Assembly: GCA_014846175.1 (NCBI GenBank)
Contig: RKAV01000075.1
Location: forward strand, 1-21,607
Direction: 5' to 3'
DNA: 21,607 nt
From: a bacterium
GTDB lineage: Bacteria; Bacillota_I; Bacilli_A; RF39; UBA660
Shown here: positions 12,825-21,088 of the stretch, one piece after another
Layout: each line of letters begins with the position of its first letter
How positions within the stretch are numbered: position 1 is the first letter of the stretch
Notes under the pieces: generated by a model
Told to the model about the DNA's origin: nothing
What the model saw: only the letters and a program-made list of their open reading frames with translations
The model's database searches: none
Position numbers and translations under genes: made by a program

Positions 12825-13490
12825 ATGGGAAAGATAATAGTAATTGAAGGTGTAAATGATTCAGGGAAAGAAACCCAAAGTAAATTACTTGCTAAGGCTT
12901 TAAAACAGGAAGGATATAAAGTAGTAGAATTCTCTTTTCCAATGTACAAAAGTCCAACAGGTAAGATATTTAAGAATTGTGTTTTAGGAAAAGATGGTAG
13001 TGGTTATTTTCCTGAAGGGTATGAAAACTTAAATCCTTACGTTGTATGTCTTTATACAGCAGCAGATAGAAAGTATCATAAAGAAAAAATAGAAAAGTAC
13101 TTACAAGATGGTTATATAGTTATTTTAAATAGATATACAAGTTCAAATATGGCTCATCAGGGTAGTAGATATAATGACAGTGAAGAACGCTTTTTTATGT
13201 ATCAATGGATAGATAAATTAGAATATTGGTTATTAAAACTTCCTAAACCTGATTGTACCATCCTTTTAAAAGTACCAGCTAAATATCTTAATCAATTAGA
13301 CGAAAAACAAGTATCTTTTACTTTTCAAGAGAATATATTTGATCAGGATTCTGTTTTAAAAGCATATATTGAATTATCAGAATTATATAATTGGGATACA
13401 ATTGATTGTGTTGCTAATGATAAAATGAAATCAGTTGAAGAAATTCATCAAGAAATAATGAAAATAGTAAGAATAAATTTAGAAAATTAG
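12825..13490 (+). CDS. Thymidylate kinase-like protein (dTMP kinase)
   Basis: Likely phosphorylates dTMP to dTDP in the cytoplasm. The product is 221 aa (family about 210). The P-loop GVNDSGKET (9-17) is a variant of the usual GxDGxGKxT. FSFPMYKSPTGK (37-48) fits the substrate-binding FPxY segment, AADRKY (79-84) is the family Arg motif, and NRYTSSNMAHQ (102-112) corresponds to DRYxxSxxAxQ with Asn in place of Asp. The form with the long GYFPEG insertion resembles a subgroup common in gut Firmicutes (from memory). AGAGGAAAG sits upstream, and the gene is in an operon with the HD hydrolase. Because motif residues differ from E. coli Tmk, exact substrate specificity is not certain. The gene symbol tmk is withheld for that reason. 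Confidence 0.85.
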   Translation: MGKIIVIEGVNDSGKETQSKLLAKALKQEGYKVVEFSFPMYKSPTGKIFKNCVLGKDGSGYFPEGYENLNPYVVCLYTAADRKYHKEKIEKYLQDGYIVILNRYTSSNMAHQGSRYNDSEERFFMYQWIDKLEYWLLKLPKPDCTILLKVPAKYLNQLDEKQVSFTFQENIFDQDSVLKAYIELSELYNWDTIDCVANDKMKSVEEIHQEIMKIVRINLEN

Positions 13491-13515
13491 TTAATAATAG
13501 TGTTAGGTGATAAGA

Positions 13516-14160
13516 ATGGATTTATTAATAGTTCTTGTTAAAACACTATTTTTTTATTGGGTAATCGTTTTAGTATATCGTTTTATGGGTAAAAGAGAAG
13601 TAGGAGAGTTAAGTATTGTAGATTTAATAGTTTCTATTTTAATAGCAGAACTTGCTGCTATGTCGATAGAACAATATAATAAAAGTGTCTTTCTAAGTCT
13701 AATACCCATGATAGTTTTAGTATTATTACAAATAGTACTTGCTAAGCTTTCTCTTAAATATCCAAAACTAAGAACCTTATTAGATGGTGAACCATCATTC
13801 ATTATAGAAAAAGGAAAAGTTAATTATAAAGAACTAGTTAAACAACGTTATAACTTAGAAGATTTATTAACCCAGTTAAGAGCAAGAGAAATTAAAAGTT
13901 TAGAAGAAGTTGACTATGCTATATTAGAAACATCAGGAAAACTTTCCGTCTTTCAAAAACAAAAAGGTAGAAGCGTTTATCCACTAGCCATAATACTAGA
14001 TGGTATTATTCAAGATGATACATTAAAAGCGATAAAAAGAGATAAAAAATGGTTAGAAGAAATGTTAGATAGAGAAAATGTTAATTTAGAAGATGTCTTT
14101 TATGGCTTTTTTAAGAATCATCAACTATACTTAATTAAAAATAGTGATTGCATCACATAA
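13516..14160 (+). CDS. YetF-family (DUF421) membrane protein
   Basis: 214 aa. The N-terminal part has three membrane segments (about 3-21, 33-50 and 58-77). Between and within them are the family signatures RFMGKREVGELS (22-33) and DLIVSILIAELAAMS (36-50). A cytoplasmic C-terminal domain follows (from about 85), starting with DGEPSFIIEKGKV and containing LRAREIKSLEEVDYAILETS, the hallmark of DUF421. The molecular function of the family is poorly known. ATG 13516 is preferred because AGGTGA lies at 13505-13510; the longer frame would start before that site. It is the last gene of the HD/dTMP-kinase operon, 25 nt after the kinase. Confidence 0.9.
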   Translation: MDLLIVLVKTLFFYWVIVLVYRFMGKREVGELSIVDLIVSILIAELAAMSIEQYNKSVFLSLIPMIVLVLLQIVLAKLSLKYPKLRTLLDGEPSFIIEKGKVNYKELVKQRYNLEDLLTQLRAREIKSLEEVDYAILETSGKLSVFQKQKGRSVYPLAIILDGIIQDDTLKAIKRDKKWLEEMLDRENVNLEDVFYGFFKNHQLYLIKNSDCIT

Positions 14161-14180
14161 GACGACAAAATAAATATAAT
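14152..14180 (+). promoter_or_regulatory. Weak promoter candidate for the GHL10 gene
   Basis: TATAAT is perfect at 14175-14180. ATCACA at 14152-14157 is 17 nt upstream and matches four of six -35 bases. Confidence 0.35.
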
Positions 14181-14211
14181 ATATTATCTAAAATAGAATA
14201 AGGTGATTAAT

Positions 14212-15381
14212 GTGAAGAGATACCTTATTCTTGTTTTTGTATTTATTTTAACTTTAATTTTATTAGTATTTACTAAAGAAAAAGAGGTTAGCAAGATGGA
14301 AGAGAAAAGATTTATATTTATATCATATATTGAAATAGCTAAATACTTAAAAGGGAAAAACTCTACTACTATGAAGAATACTATTGATGATATGATTAAT
14401 CAATGTAGTGAGTTTGGTTTTACAGATATTATCTTACAAGTAAGAAGTTTTTCTGATGCTATATACTATTCTGATATTTATCCTAGTAGTTCTATGATTG
14501 TTAATAAAGAAGGTGATAAATTACCATTTGATATTTTAGAATACTTTATTAAAAGAAGTCATAAAAATAATATTAAACTTCATGCTTGGATTAATCCTTA
14601 TCGTATTAGAAGTAGTTTATCTAAAGAAGAAATAACTGATAAGAATCCAGCTTTTAAATATTTAAATACTAATAAAGTAGAACAAAGTAGTAAAGGTATA
14701 TTTTATAATCCTGCTGATAAAGAGGTTAGAAACTTAATAATTAAAGGAGTAGAAGAAATAGTATCTAATTATGATATAGATGGTATACATTATGATGATT
14801 ATTTTTATCCTAGTAAAACAATAGATTTAGAAAATTATCAAGAAGAATTACTTAAAAGAGAAGATATTACTATAGATGAATATAGATTAGAAAATACTTC
14901 TAAACTAATTAAAAAAACTTATCAAGTAGTAAAGAAGAAAGATAAAAATATTTTATTTGGAATTAGTCCTGAAGGTAATATTGATAATAATTATACTAGT
15001 AATTATATAGATACGAAAAAGTTTGCTAGTTGTAGTGGTTATGTTGATTATTTAATGCCACAGATTTATTTTGGTTTTTTTAATTCTGTTAGACCATTTT
15101 ATGAAACAGTAAAAGAATGGAATAGTTATATTAAAATAGATAGTGTTAAGTTGATACCTGCTCTTGCATTTTATAAAGTAGGAGAAGAAGATTTATATGC
15201 TAAAGAAGGTCAATATGAGTGGGTAGAGTATAACAATATAATAGCAAGAGAAGTATTAGTAAGTCGTCCTTTATCTAATTATCAAGGTTTTGCTATTTTT
15301 AGATATGATTCTATATTTAATGATAATTTGACTTCTTTTGCATTTAAAGAAAAAGAAAATTTAAAAAAGATACTTAAATAA
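14212..15381 (+). CDS. YngK-type glycosyl-hydrolase-like (GHL10/DUF187) membrane-anchored protein
   Basis: 389 aa. An N-terminal hydrophobic helix (residues 4-20) probably anchors it outside the membrane; there is no lipobox cysteine. The rest is a TIM-barrel of the GHL10 family: FTDIILQVRSFSDAIYYSD (70-88), KLHAWINPYR (122-131), DGIHYDDYFYP (190-200) with acidic candidates for catalysis, FGISPEGNID, and VDYLMPQIYFG. Relatives act on cell-surface glycans or peptidoglycan, but the reaction is not established for the family as a whole. GTG 14212 is chosen because AAGGTGAT ends 5 nt upstream; GTG 14203 lies inside that site. It stands alone between DUF421 and the pilin-like genes. Confidence 0.88.
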   Translation: MKRYLILVFVFILTLILLVFTKEKEVSKMEEKRFIFISYIEIAKYLKGKNSTTMKNTIDDMINQCSEFGFTDIILQVRSFSDAIYYSDIYPSSSMIVNKEGDKLPFDILEYFIKRSHKNNIKLHAWINPYRIRSSLSKEEITDKNPAFKYLNTNKVEQSSKGIFYNPADKEVRNLIIKGVEEIVSNYDIDGIHYDDYFYPSKTIDLENYQEELLKREDITIDEYRLENTSKLIKKTYQVVKKKDKNILFGISPEGNIDNNYTSNYIDTKKFASCSGYVDYLMPQIYFGFFNSVRPFYETVKEWNSYIKIDSVKLIPALAFYKVGEEDLYAKEGQYEWVEYNNIIAREVLVSRPLSNYQGFAIFRYDSIFNDNLTSFAFKEKENLKKILK

Positions 15382-15390
15382 CTATTGTTA

Positions 15391-15399
15391 TGTTATACT
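15391..15399 (+). promoter_or_regulatory. Extended -10 promoter of the first pilin-like gene
   Basis: TGTTATACT is a TGn-extended -10 without a clear -35. An 11-nt direct repeat ATACTTAAATA (15370-15380 and 15395-15405) overlaps it and could be a binding site. An AAGGAGG ribosome-binding site follows at 15408-15414. Confidence 0.4.
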
Positions 15400-15420
15400 T
15401 AAATAGTAAGGAGGTTAGCA

Positions 15421-15966
15421 ATGAATGAGAAAGGTTTTACTCTAATTGAACTTTTAGCTACTATTTCTATTTTAGCGATGATAATGATAGTAGCAGTTCC
15501 TAATATTATGAGTACACTTGATAAGAGCAAAAGAAGAACTTATGTCGAGGATGCTAAGAAGATGATAACTTTAGCAGAATATAGAGTAAGAAGTGATACA
15601 AGTATAGAATTACCTACTAATGAAAGTACAGCAGTAGCATTTACTTTAGCTTCGATGGATTTAACAGATTTTAGTGATGGACCAGAAGGTGGTCAGTATG
15701 ATTTAAATAAGTCTTATGTTTTATTAATTAAAAGTAGTAGTAAATATCTTTATTATGCTACCTTAGTAGAAAAATATGATTCTAAATATCGTGGTATTGA
15801 TACAATGAATGCTGATGATTTATTAAAAGATGCAGCTATTAATAATATTAAAGATTTTAAAGATGCAGAGTTACCAACAATTCCTGCTGTAAATAATCGT
15901 AAAACTATTCTTGGTAGATCTTATATTATTACTAAAGTTATTAATCAAAAACAAAGTTATAATTGA
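15421..15966 (+). CDS. Type IV pilin-like (pseudopilin) protein
   Basis: 181 aa. The N-terminus NEKGFTLIELL is the class III prepilin signal: a short basic leader, cleavage by prepilin peptidase between Gly4 and Phe5, and Glu at +5 of the mature protein. A hydrophobic assembly helix to about residue 30 (ATISILAMIMIVAVPNIM) follows, then a polar domain of about 150 aa with no cysteines and no recognised subtype. AAGGAGG lies 6 nt upstream. Relatives build type IV pili or the competence pseudopilus (ComGC-like), but no comG/pil ATPase, membrane protein or peptidase is in the window, so this pilin must use machinery encoded elsewhere. Its TGA overlaps the -35 box of the next gene. Confidence 0.88.
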   Translation: MNEKGFTLIELLATISILAMIMIVAVPNIMSTLDKSKRRTYVEDAKKMITLAEYRVRSDTSIELPTNESTAVAFTLASMDLTDFSDGPEGGQYDLNKSYVLLIKSSSKYLYYATLVEKYDSKYRGIDTMNADDLLKDAAINNIKDFKDAELPTIPAVNNRKTILGRSYIITKVINQKQSYN

Positions 15967-15992
15967 CATTCAATAATTTAGTATGCTATCAT
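15963..15992 (+). promoter_or_regulatory. Promoter of the second pilin-like gene
   Basis: TTGACA (15963-15968), 18-nt spacer, TATCAT (15987-15992) with an extended TG at 15984-15985. The -35 overlaps the previous stop codon, so the two pilin-like genes can be expressed separately. Confidence 0.7.
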
Positions 15993-16020
15993 TTATGTAG
16001 AGAATATGGAGGATGTAGAA

Positions 16021-16566
16021 ATGGTAAAGAATAAGATAAATCAAAAGGGTTTTACATTAATTGAATTATTAGCAGTTATTGTTATTTTAGCAATATTAAT
16101 GACTTTAGCTGTTACAAGTATGCAAAAATATATTAACAATGCTAAAAAAGATACTTATATAACAACAGCACATCAATTCCTAGATAGTGTTAGATTAGGT
16201 ATTACTAATGGTGATTATGAAACACCAGATATTGGTAAGTGTACAGTTGTATCAGTTAAAAATATTGAAACAACAACTGATACTAAACAAAGCCCTTATG
16301 GAAAAGGATATAATGATGGAAAAAGTTATGTAGTAGTTTATAATACAGCAACAGCAGGACAAGAAACTAAACTTGCTTATTATATGGCAATGGATGATAC
16401 ATTAGATAATGGTTTCCCTCTTACTAAAGAATCATCTTTAGATAGAAGTAGAGTATTTGCAAGAAATTCTACGCAAGCTAATGGTATAACATCAATAACA
16501 GCATCAGGTTCTACACAACTTACCTTAGAGGGTTCAACTAAATGTACTGTTTCAAATTATTATTAA
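16021..16566 (+). CDS. Type IV pilin-like (pseudopilin) protein, second copy
   Basis: 181 aa with prepilin signal NQKGFTLIELLAVIVILAIL. Cleavage is expected after Gly9 (numbering from ATG 16021), with conserved Glu at mature +5. The C-terminal domain is polar, with two cysteines (IGKCTVV and STKCTVS) that could form a disulphide loop, as in many type IV pilins. Apart from the N-terminal helix it shares little with the preceding pilin. ATG 16021 is preferred over an ATG at 16006 because GGAGG lies at 16008-16012, 8 nt upstream. It is a monocistronic unit with its own promoter and a strong terminator. It may be a major or minor pilin; which cannot be told. Confidence 0.88.
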   Translation: MVKNKINQKGFTLIELLAVIVILAILMTLAVTSMQKYINNAKKDTYITTAHQFLDSVRLGITNGDYETPDIGKCTVVSVKNIETTTDTKQSPYGKGYNDGKSYVVVYNTATAGQETKLAYYMAMDDTLDNGFPLTKESSLDRSRVFARNSTQANGITSITASGSTQLTLEGSTKCTVSNYY

Positions 16567-16569
16567 AAT

Positions 16570-16593
16570 AGTCTACAATAGTAGACTTTTTTC
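16570..16593 (+). terminator. Intrinsic terminator after the second pilin-like gene
   Basis: AGTCTAC (16570-16576) and GTAGACT (16581-16587) pair around a 4-nt loop and are followed by a run of T. Confidence 0.9.
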
Positions 16594-16629
16594 TTTTAGT
16601 TTGTTATCCTTAAGTAGGAGGTAATTATT

Positions 16630-17511
16630 ATGTTAATAATAGGTAGTCATGTGGGTTATAAAAAAGATAATGGGTTAGTAGGTAGTGTTAAAGAAGCATT
16701 AAGTTATGGAGCAAATACATTTATGTTCTATACCGGTGCTCCACAAAATACCAAAAGACTTCCAATAGATTTAGAAAAAGTTAAAGAAGCAGAAAAACTA
16801 ATGAAAGAAAATAAAATAGATAAAGATAAAGTTATTGTTCATGCTCCTTATATTATCAATCTTGCAACAGATGATTTAGAAAAAAGAACTTTTTCTTGTA
16901 ACTTCTTAAAAGAAGAAATAAAAAGAGTAGAAACATTTGGTTTTCATTATTTAGTTCTTCATCCAGGAAGTCATGTTGGAATCGGTTCTATAAAAGGAAT
17001 AAATAATATTATAGATTCTCTAAATAAAGTTATAGATGAAAATACGAAAGTAGTTATTTTACTAGAAACAATGGCTGGTAAAGGAACAGAGATTGGTAGT
17101 AGTTTTGAAGAAATAGAATCAATTATTTCAAAGATAGATAGAAAAGAAAATATAGGAGTTTGTTTAGATACTTGTCATATAAACGATGCTGGTTATGATT
17201 TAAATGATTTTGATAATATATTAGATAATTTTGATAAAATAATAGGACTTGATAAATTAAAATGTATTCATATAAATGATAGTAAAAATATAATGGCATC
17301 TCATAAAGATAGACATGAAAATATTGGCTTTGGTTATATTGGGTTTAATAATTTACTTAATGTAATTTATAATAAAAAACTAGAAGATGTTCCAAAGATA
17401 TTAGAAACACCTTATGTAGATAAAACTTATCCACCATATAAATACGAAATAGAAATGATAAAAGCTAAAAAGTTTAATGAAAATTTAATTGAAGAGTGTA
17501 AACAACAGTAG
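16630..17511 (+). CDS. nfo: Endonuclease IV (AP endonuclease)
   Basis: Cleaves DNA 5' to abasic sites in base-excision repair; a TIM barrel with three zinc ions. 293 aa (family about 280-300). All nine metal ligands can be assigned by motif: H71 (VHAPY), H111 (LHPGSH), E146 (LLETMAGKG), D180 and H183 (CLDTCH), H214 (IHINDSK), D227 and H229 (KDRHENIG), and E259 (ILETPY). The start IGSHVGY is typical. GTAGGAGG lies at 16614-16621, before ATG 16630. It precedes the polysaccharide genes by only 8 nt (TAG 17511 to ATG 17520), so it may share their transcript, an odd pairing with no obvious functional link. Confidence 0.96.
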   Translation: MLIIGSHVGYKKDNGLVGSVKEALSYGANTFMFYTGAPQNTKRLPIDLEKVKEAEKLMKENKIDKDKVIVHAPYIINLATDDLEKRTFSCNFLKEEIKRVETFGFHYLVLHPGSHVGIGSIKGINNIIDSLNKVIDENTKVVILLETMAGKGTEIGSSFEEIESIISKIDRKENIGVCLDTCHINDAGYDLNDFDNILDNFDKIIGLDKLKCIHINDSKNIMASHKDRHENIGFGYIGFNNLLNVIYNKKLEDVPKILETPYVDKTYPPYKYEIEMIKAKKFNENLIEECKQQ

Positions 17512-17519
17512 AGGTATTT

Positions 17520-18788
17520 ATGCAAAAAAAAATAGAATTAATAGTAAAAGCATTTCTACTTAGTAGTCCTTTTTTGGATATCTTAACTGCCTTTGCTCTT
17601 CATGTTTTTAAGACTGATATAACAATAGGGATAATTGTTAGAGTTTTATTTTTAATCTTTACAATTATATATTTATTCTTCTTATATAATGGTAAAAATA
17701 AAAAACTTTATAAGGGACTTAGTATTTCCTTAATAACATATATAATATTTTTTCTAGGTATAGTATTAATTGATAAAGGAAGTAATGCTTTACTATATGA
17801 ACTTAAGAATACAGTTAAAACTTTTTACTTTCCTTTTCTCTTAATAAATTTCATGGCTATGTTTGAAGAAAAACTGGAAGTAGTACCTAAAAAATACTTT
17901 TATTATATAATGATCACTTATCTCTTAGGTATCTTTGTTCCATCTATCTTAGGAATAGGGTTTGCAACTTATGAAGTAACTAAGAAAGGTAGTTTAGGTT
18001 TCTTCAATAGTGCTAATGAAGTAAGTGGAGTTATTTCTATTATGATGCCATTTTTCTTCCTTAATCTTTATAAAGATAATAATATTATTAAATCAATGTT
18101 TTCTCTTGCTGTTTTATTATATGTTTTACTTAGTATGGGTACTAAAACACCATTACTGGCATTTCTTATTATCGTGACAAGTTATTTAATAATATTCTTA
18201 TATAAGATGATAAAAAAAAGAGAATATAAAAAAGTATTGGGGATAAGTGGTGTATTTATTACTATTATCTTCTCTTTAGCATTATTAATTCCTAAAACAA
18301 CCTTTTATAAAAATATTAAAATACATTTAGATTTCTTAAAAGTTGATAATATAACAGATATATTTAAAAGTGAAGAATTAGTAGATCACTTTATATTTAG
18401 TTCAAGACTTAAGTTTATGAAAAATAGTGTTAACTACTATAATAAAGCTCCTTTATTAGAAAAGTTAGGAGGTATTGGTTATATAGAAGGATATGGAACT
18501 GATAAAGCAAGTATTAAAATGGTAGAGATGGATTATGTTGATATTCTTTTAAGACATGGTATTATTGGTTTTACTATCTATATGGTTATTTATCTATACT
18601 TTTTAAAACTAGCAGTTAAAAGATATATTAAAGATAAATCATTTTTAAATAAAACAACCTATCTAATAGCATGCTTTTTAACAATTATATTAAGCTTCTT
18701 TACAGGACATATTATTATGGCACCAGCAGTTAGTACCTTAGTAGTACTTATATTAACTGCTAAAGATAAGAAAGGAGGGTTAATTTGA
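17520..18788 (+). CDS. O-antigen ligase/polymerase-like membrane protein
   Basis: 422 aa with about ten to twelve hydrophobic segments across the length. The best-conserved features of the WaaL/Wzy-type family seen here are the N-terminal SSPFLDILTA, the GSLGFFNSANEVSGVISI segment near the middle (GxFxxxNxxG-type), a long hydrophilic extracytoplasmic loop at about 260-340 and a following hydrophobic pair. It probably ligates or polymerises lipid-linked surface glycan outside the membrane. Context supports this: the next genes are a glycosyltransferase and dTDP-rhamnose synthesis genes. GAGGT lies at 17511-17515, before ATG 17520. Its TGA overlaps the next start (TTGA). The exact reaction (ligase or polymerase) is not decidable. 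Confidence 0.82.
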   Translation: MQKKIELIVKAFLLSSPFLDILTAFALHVFKTDITIGIIVRVLFLIFTIIYLFFLYNGKNKKLYKGLSISLITYIIFFLGIVLIDKGSNALLYELKNTVKTFYFPFLLINFMAMFEEKLEVVPKKYFYYIMITYLLGIFVPSILGIGFATYEVTKKGSLGFFNSANEVSGVISIMMPFFFLNLYKDNNIIKSMFSLAVLLYVLLSMGTKTPLLAFLIIVTSYLIIFLYKMIKKREYKKVLGISGVFITIIFSLALLIPKTTFYKNIKIHLDFLKVDNITDIFKSEELVDHFIFSSRLKFMKNSVNYYNKAPLLEKLGGIGYIEGYGTDKASIKMVEMDYVDILLRHGIIGFTIYMVIYLYFLKLAVKRYIKDKSFLNKTTYLIACFLTIILSFFTGHIIMAPAVSTLVVLILTAKDKKGGLI

Positions 18789-19654
18789 GAGATTTAGTTT
18801 TCATTATAATAAATTATAATACAAGTAAACTAACTAAGAGGTTAGTTAAAAATATAAAAGATTATAAATCTATTAGTAAAATAATTATTGTTGATAATGC
18901 TTCAACTGATAACTCTTATAAGACTTTAAAGAAACTAGAAAATGAAAGAATAGAAGTAATTAAAGCAGATACTAATAAAGGGTTTTCTGCAGGTATGAAT
19001 ATAGGTGTTAAAAGAGCAATAGAGTTATATGGAAAATGTGATATTATTCTTTCTAATACAGATATAGTAATTTCAAGTGAAGAAACTATTACTACATTAC
19101 AAGAAAACTTAAAGATGAGAAAAGTAGCAGTGGCAAGTCCTGTTGTTTTTCAAGAAAATATGATAAGTAGAGGATGGAAGATACCAAATGTTAAAGAAGA
19201 AATATTAATTAACTTACCAGTAATTGGTAGGAAGTTTCAAAAGAAATATACTTATTATGATGAAGATCATTATAAAGGAAAATATTCCTATGTAGAAGCA
19301 GTATCTGGTTGTTTCTTTATGATTAAGAGTGAAGTATTAAAAAGAATTAGTTACTTTGATGAAAATGTCTTCTTATACTATGAAGAAAATATTTTAGGAG
19401 AGAAACTTAAAAATATAGGTTATGACTTAATAGTATGTAATGATGTAGTAATAATTCATGATCATTCGGTAAGTATAGATTATAATGTAGGTACTATTAA
19501 TAAATTTAAAATATTAAAAGAAAGTCAAAGATATTTTGAAAAGAAGTATCACTATGCAACAGAAAAAGATATTAGAAGATTAAAATTTACTAGTAATTTA
19601 ACTTTACTAACAATATATATAAGAGTATTTCTAAAAGGAGGATTTAAAAAATGA
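18785..19654 (+). CDS. Family 2 glycosyltransferase, likely rhamnosyltransferase
   Basis: 289 aa, GT-A fold. VFIIINYNTSKLTKRLVKNI leads into IIVDNASTDNS (34-44), then the nucleotide-sugar motif NKGFSAGMNIGVKRA, the metal-binding SNTDI, and GCFFMIKSEVLKRISYFDE followed by LYYEEN. This pattern is close to WbbL/RfbF-type rhamnosyltransferases. The neighbouring dTDP-L-rhamnose pathway supports that donor, but the acceptor is unknown. It starts at TTG 18785, four bases inside the preceding stop, with AAAGGAGG at 18771-18778. No membrane segment is obvious, except a weakly hydrophobic stretch near the end (LTLLTIYIRVFL) that may help membrane association. Its TGA overlaps the rmlA ATG (ATGA). Confidence 0.88.
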   Translation: MRDLVFIIINYNTSKLTKRLVKNIKDYKSISKIIIVDNASTDNSYKTLKKLENERIEVIKADTNKGFSAGMNIGVKRAIELYGKCDIILSNTDIVISSEETITTLQENLKMRKVAVASPVVFQENMISRGWKIPNVKEEILINLPVIGRKFQKKYTYYDEDHYKGKYSYVEAVSGCFFMIKSEVLKRISYFDENVFLYYEENILGEKLKNIGYDLIVCNDVVIIHDHSVSIDYNVGTINKFKILKESQRYFEKKYHYATEKDIRRLKFTSNLTLLTIYIRVFLKGGFKK

Positions 19655-20547
19655 AAGGAATAATATTAGCAGGAGGTAGTGGAACAAGACTATATCCTTT
19701 AACAGAGGTAACTAGTAAACAATTAATGCCAATATATGATAAACCAATGATATATTATCCTTTATCAGTGCTTATGCAAGCAGGTATTAGAGATATATTA
19801 ATTATTTCTACGGAAAGAGATTTACCTAGATTTGAAAAGTTACTTGGTAGTGGAGATAAGTATGGTGTTAATTTTTCTTATAAAGTACAACCTAGTCCTA
19901 ATGGGTTAGCAGAAGCTTTTATTTTAGGAGAAGAGTTTATTGGAAGTGATAGTTGTGCCATGGTTTTAGGAGATAATATATTCTACGGTGCAGGACTTAA
20001 AGATGAACTAGCTAGGGCAGTTATTAAAGCAGAAGAAGGAAAAGCTACTGTATTTGGTTATCATGTTCATGATCCAGAAAGATTTGGAGTAGTAGAGTTT
20101 GATAGTGAAGGAAAAGCAGTTAGTATTGAAGAAAAACCAGTTAATCCTAAGAGTAATTATGCAGTAACTGGATTATACTTTTATCCTAAAGGAGTAAGTA
20201 GTAAAGCTAAAAGTTTAACACCATCTAAACGTGGGGAACTAGAAATAACTGATCTTAACAGATTATATCTTTTAGAGAATAACTTAGAAGTAATCTCTTT
20301 AAAAGAAGGTTATGGTTGGTTTGATACTGGAACATTTAAAAGTTTATTAACTGCTACTAACTTTGTAGGAACTATTCAAGAACATCAAAACATAACTATT
20401 TGTTGTCCTGAAGAAATAGGGTATAAGAATGGTTGGTTAGCTAAGGAAAAGTTAAAAGAACAAGCATTATTAATGAAGAAAAATACTTATGGTGAACATT
20501 TAATGAGTATATATATGGAGGATGAAGATGAAAATAATAGATACTAA
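19651..20547 (+). CDS. rmlA (rfbA): Glucose-1-phosphate thymidylyltransferase
   Basis: Makes dTDP-glucose from glucose-1-phosphate and dTTP, the first step to dTDP-L-rhamnose. 298 aa (family about 290). Nucleotide-binding GGSGTRLYPLT (8-18), KQLMPIYDKPMIYYPLSVLM (from about residue 24), PSPNGLAEAF, GDNIFYG, EEKPVNPKSNYAVTGLYFYP and the C-terminal GWFDTGTF. All the signatures of the long-type RmlA are present. AAAGGAGGA lies just upstream of the ATG at 19651, which overlaps the glycosyltransferase stop. It is followed with overlap by rmlC, so the rml genes form a translationally coupled set. Confidence 0.97.
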   Translation: MKGIILAGGSGTRLYPLTEVTSKQLMPIYDKPMIYYPLSVLMQAGIRDILIISTERDLPRFEKLLGSGDKYGVNFSYKVQPSPNGLAEAFILGEEFIGSDSCAMVLGDNIFYGAGLKDELARAVIKAEEGKATVFGYHVHDPERFGVVEFDSEGKAVSIEEKPVNPKSNYAVTGLYFYPKGVSSKAKSLTPSKRGELEITDLNRLYLLENNLEVISLKEGYGWFDTGTFKSLLTATNFVGTIQEHQNITICCPEEIGYKNGWLAKEKLKEQALLMKKNTYGEHLMSIYMEDEDENNRY

Positions 20548-21088
20548 ATTAAAAGATTGTTACATAATAGAGCCTGATGTCTTTAATGATGAGAGAGGTT
20601 ACTTTATGGAGTTTTATAGTGATAAGAAAATGGATAAGGCAAGAAGTGTCTTACCTAATGTAGTTCAAGGAAATCGTTCTTTTAGTAAGAAAGGTACTTT
20701 AAGGGGACTACATTATCAAAAAGGAGAGACTGCTCAAGCTAAACTAGTAGAATGTTTACAAGGTGCTGTTTTAGATGTAGCAGTAGATTTAAGAAAAAAT
20801 TCACCTACTTATAAAGAATGGGTAAGTGTAGAGTTAACAGCTACTAATCATCGTCAGTTATTAATACCTAAAGGTTTTGCTCATGGCTTTTTAACACTTG
20901 AAGATAATACTTTATTTCAATATTTAGTAGATTATCCTTATAGTCCTTCTACAGAAGGTGGTATTCTTTGGTGTGATGATGAAATTAATGTTGATTGGCA
21001 ATTTACTAAGTATCAAATAAATGAACCAGTCTTATCAGAAAAAGATAAGGTAAGAAAACCACTTAGAGAAACAGAGGTTGATTTTTAA
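20528..21088 (+). CDS. rmlC (rfbC): dTDP-4-dehydrorhamnose 3,5-epimerase
   Basis: Epimerises dTDP-4-keto-6-deoxyglucose at C3 and C5, the third step to dTDP-L-rhamnose. 186 aa, a cupin. The family motifs are DERGYFMEFYS, VVQGNRSFSKKGTLRGLHYQ (with the catalytic His in LRGLHYQ), LVECLQGAVLDVAVDLRK (with Asp), LLIPKGFAHGF and the C-terminal WCDDEI. ATG 20528 is preferred because GGAGG lies at 20517-20521, six bases upstream; an ATG at 20522 would leave no spacing. It overlaps the end of rmlA by 20 nt. rmlB (dTDP-glucose 4,6-dehydratase) is not in the window and probably lies downstream or elsewhere. Confidence 0.96.
   Translation: MKIIDTKLKDCYIIEPDVFNDERGYFMEFYSDKKMDKARSVLPNVVQGNRSFSKKGTLRGLHYQKGETAQAKLVECLQGAVLDVAVDLRKNSPTYKEWVSVELTATNHRQLLIPKGFAHGFLTLEDNTLFQYLVDYPYSPSTEGGILWCDDEINVDWQFTKYQINEPVLSEKDKVRKPLRETEVDF

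Noticed and set aside
13554..13802. Minus-strand ORF inside the DUF421 gene
   Set aside because: Shadow of a well-supported membrane-protein gene.
15964..15966. TGA as a Trp codon (Mollicutes code 4)
   Set aside because: Trp at checked positions uses TGG, TGA ends genes in overlaps such as ATGA and TTGA, and reading through adds only a few residues before another stop.
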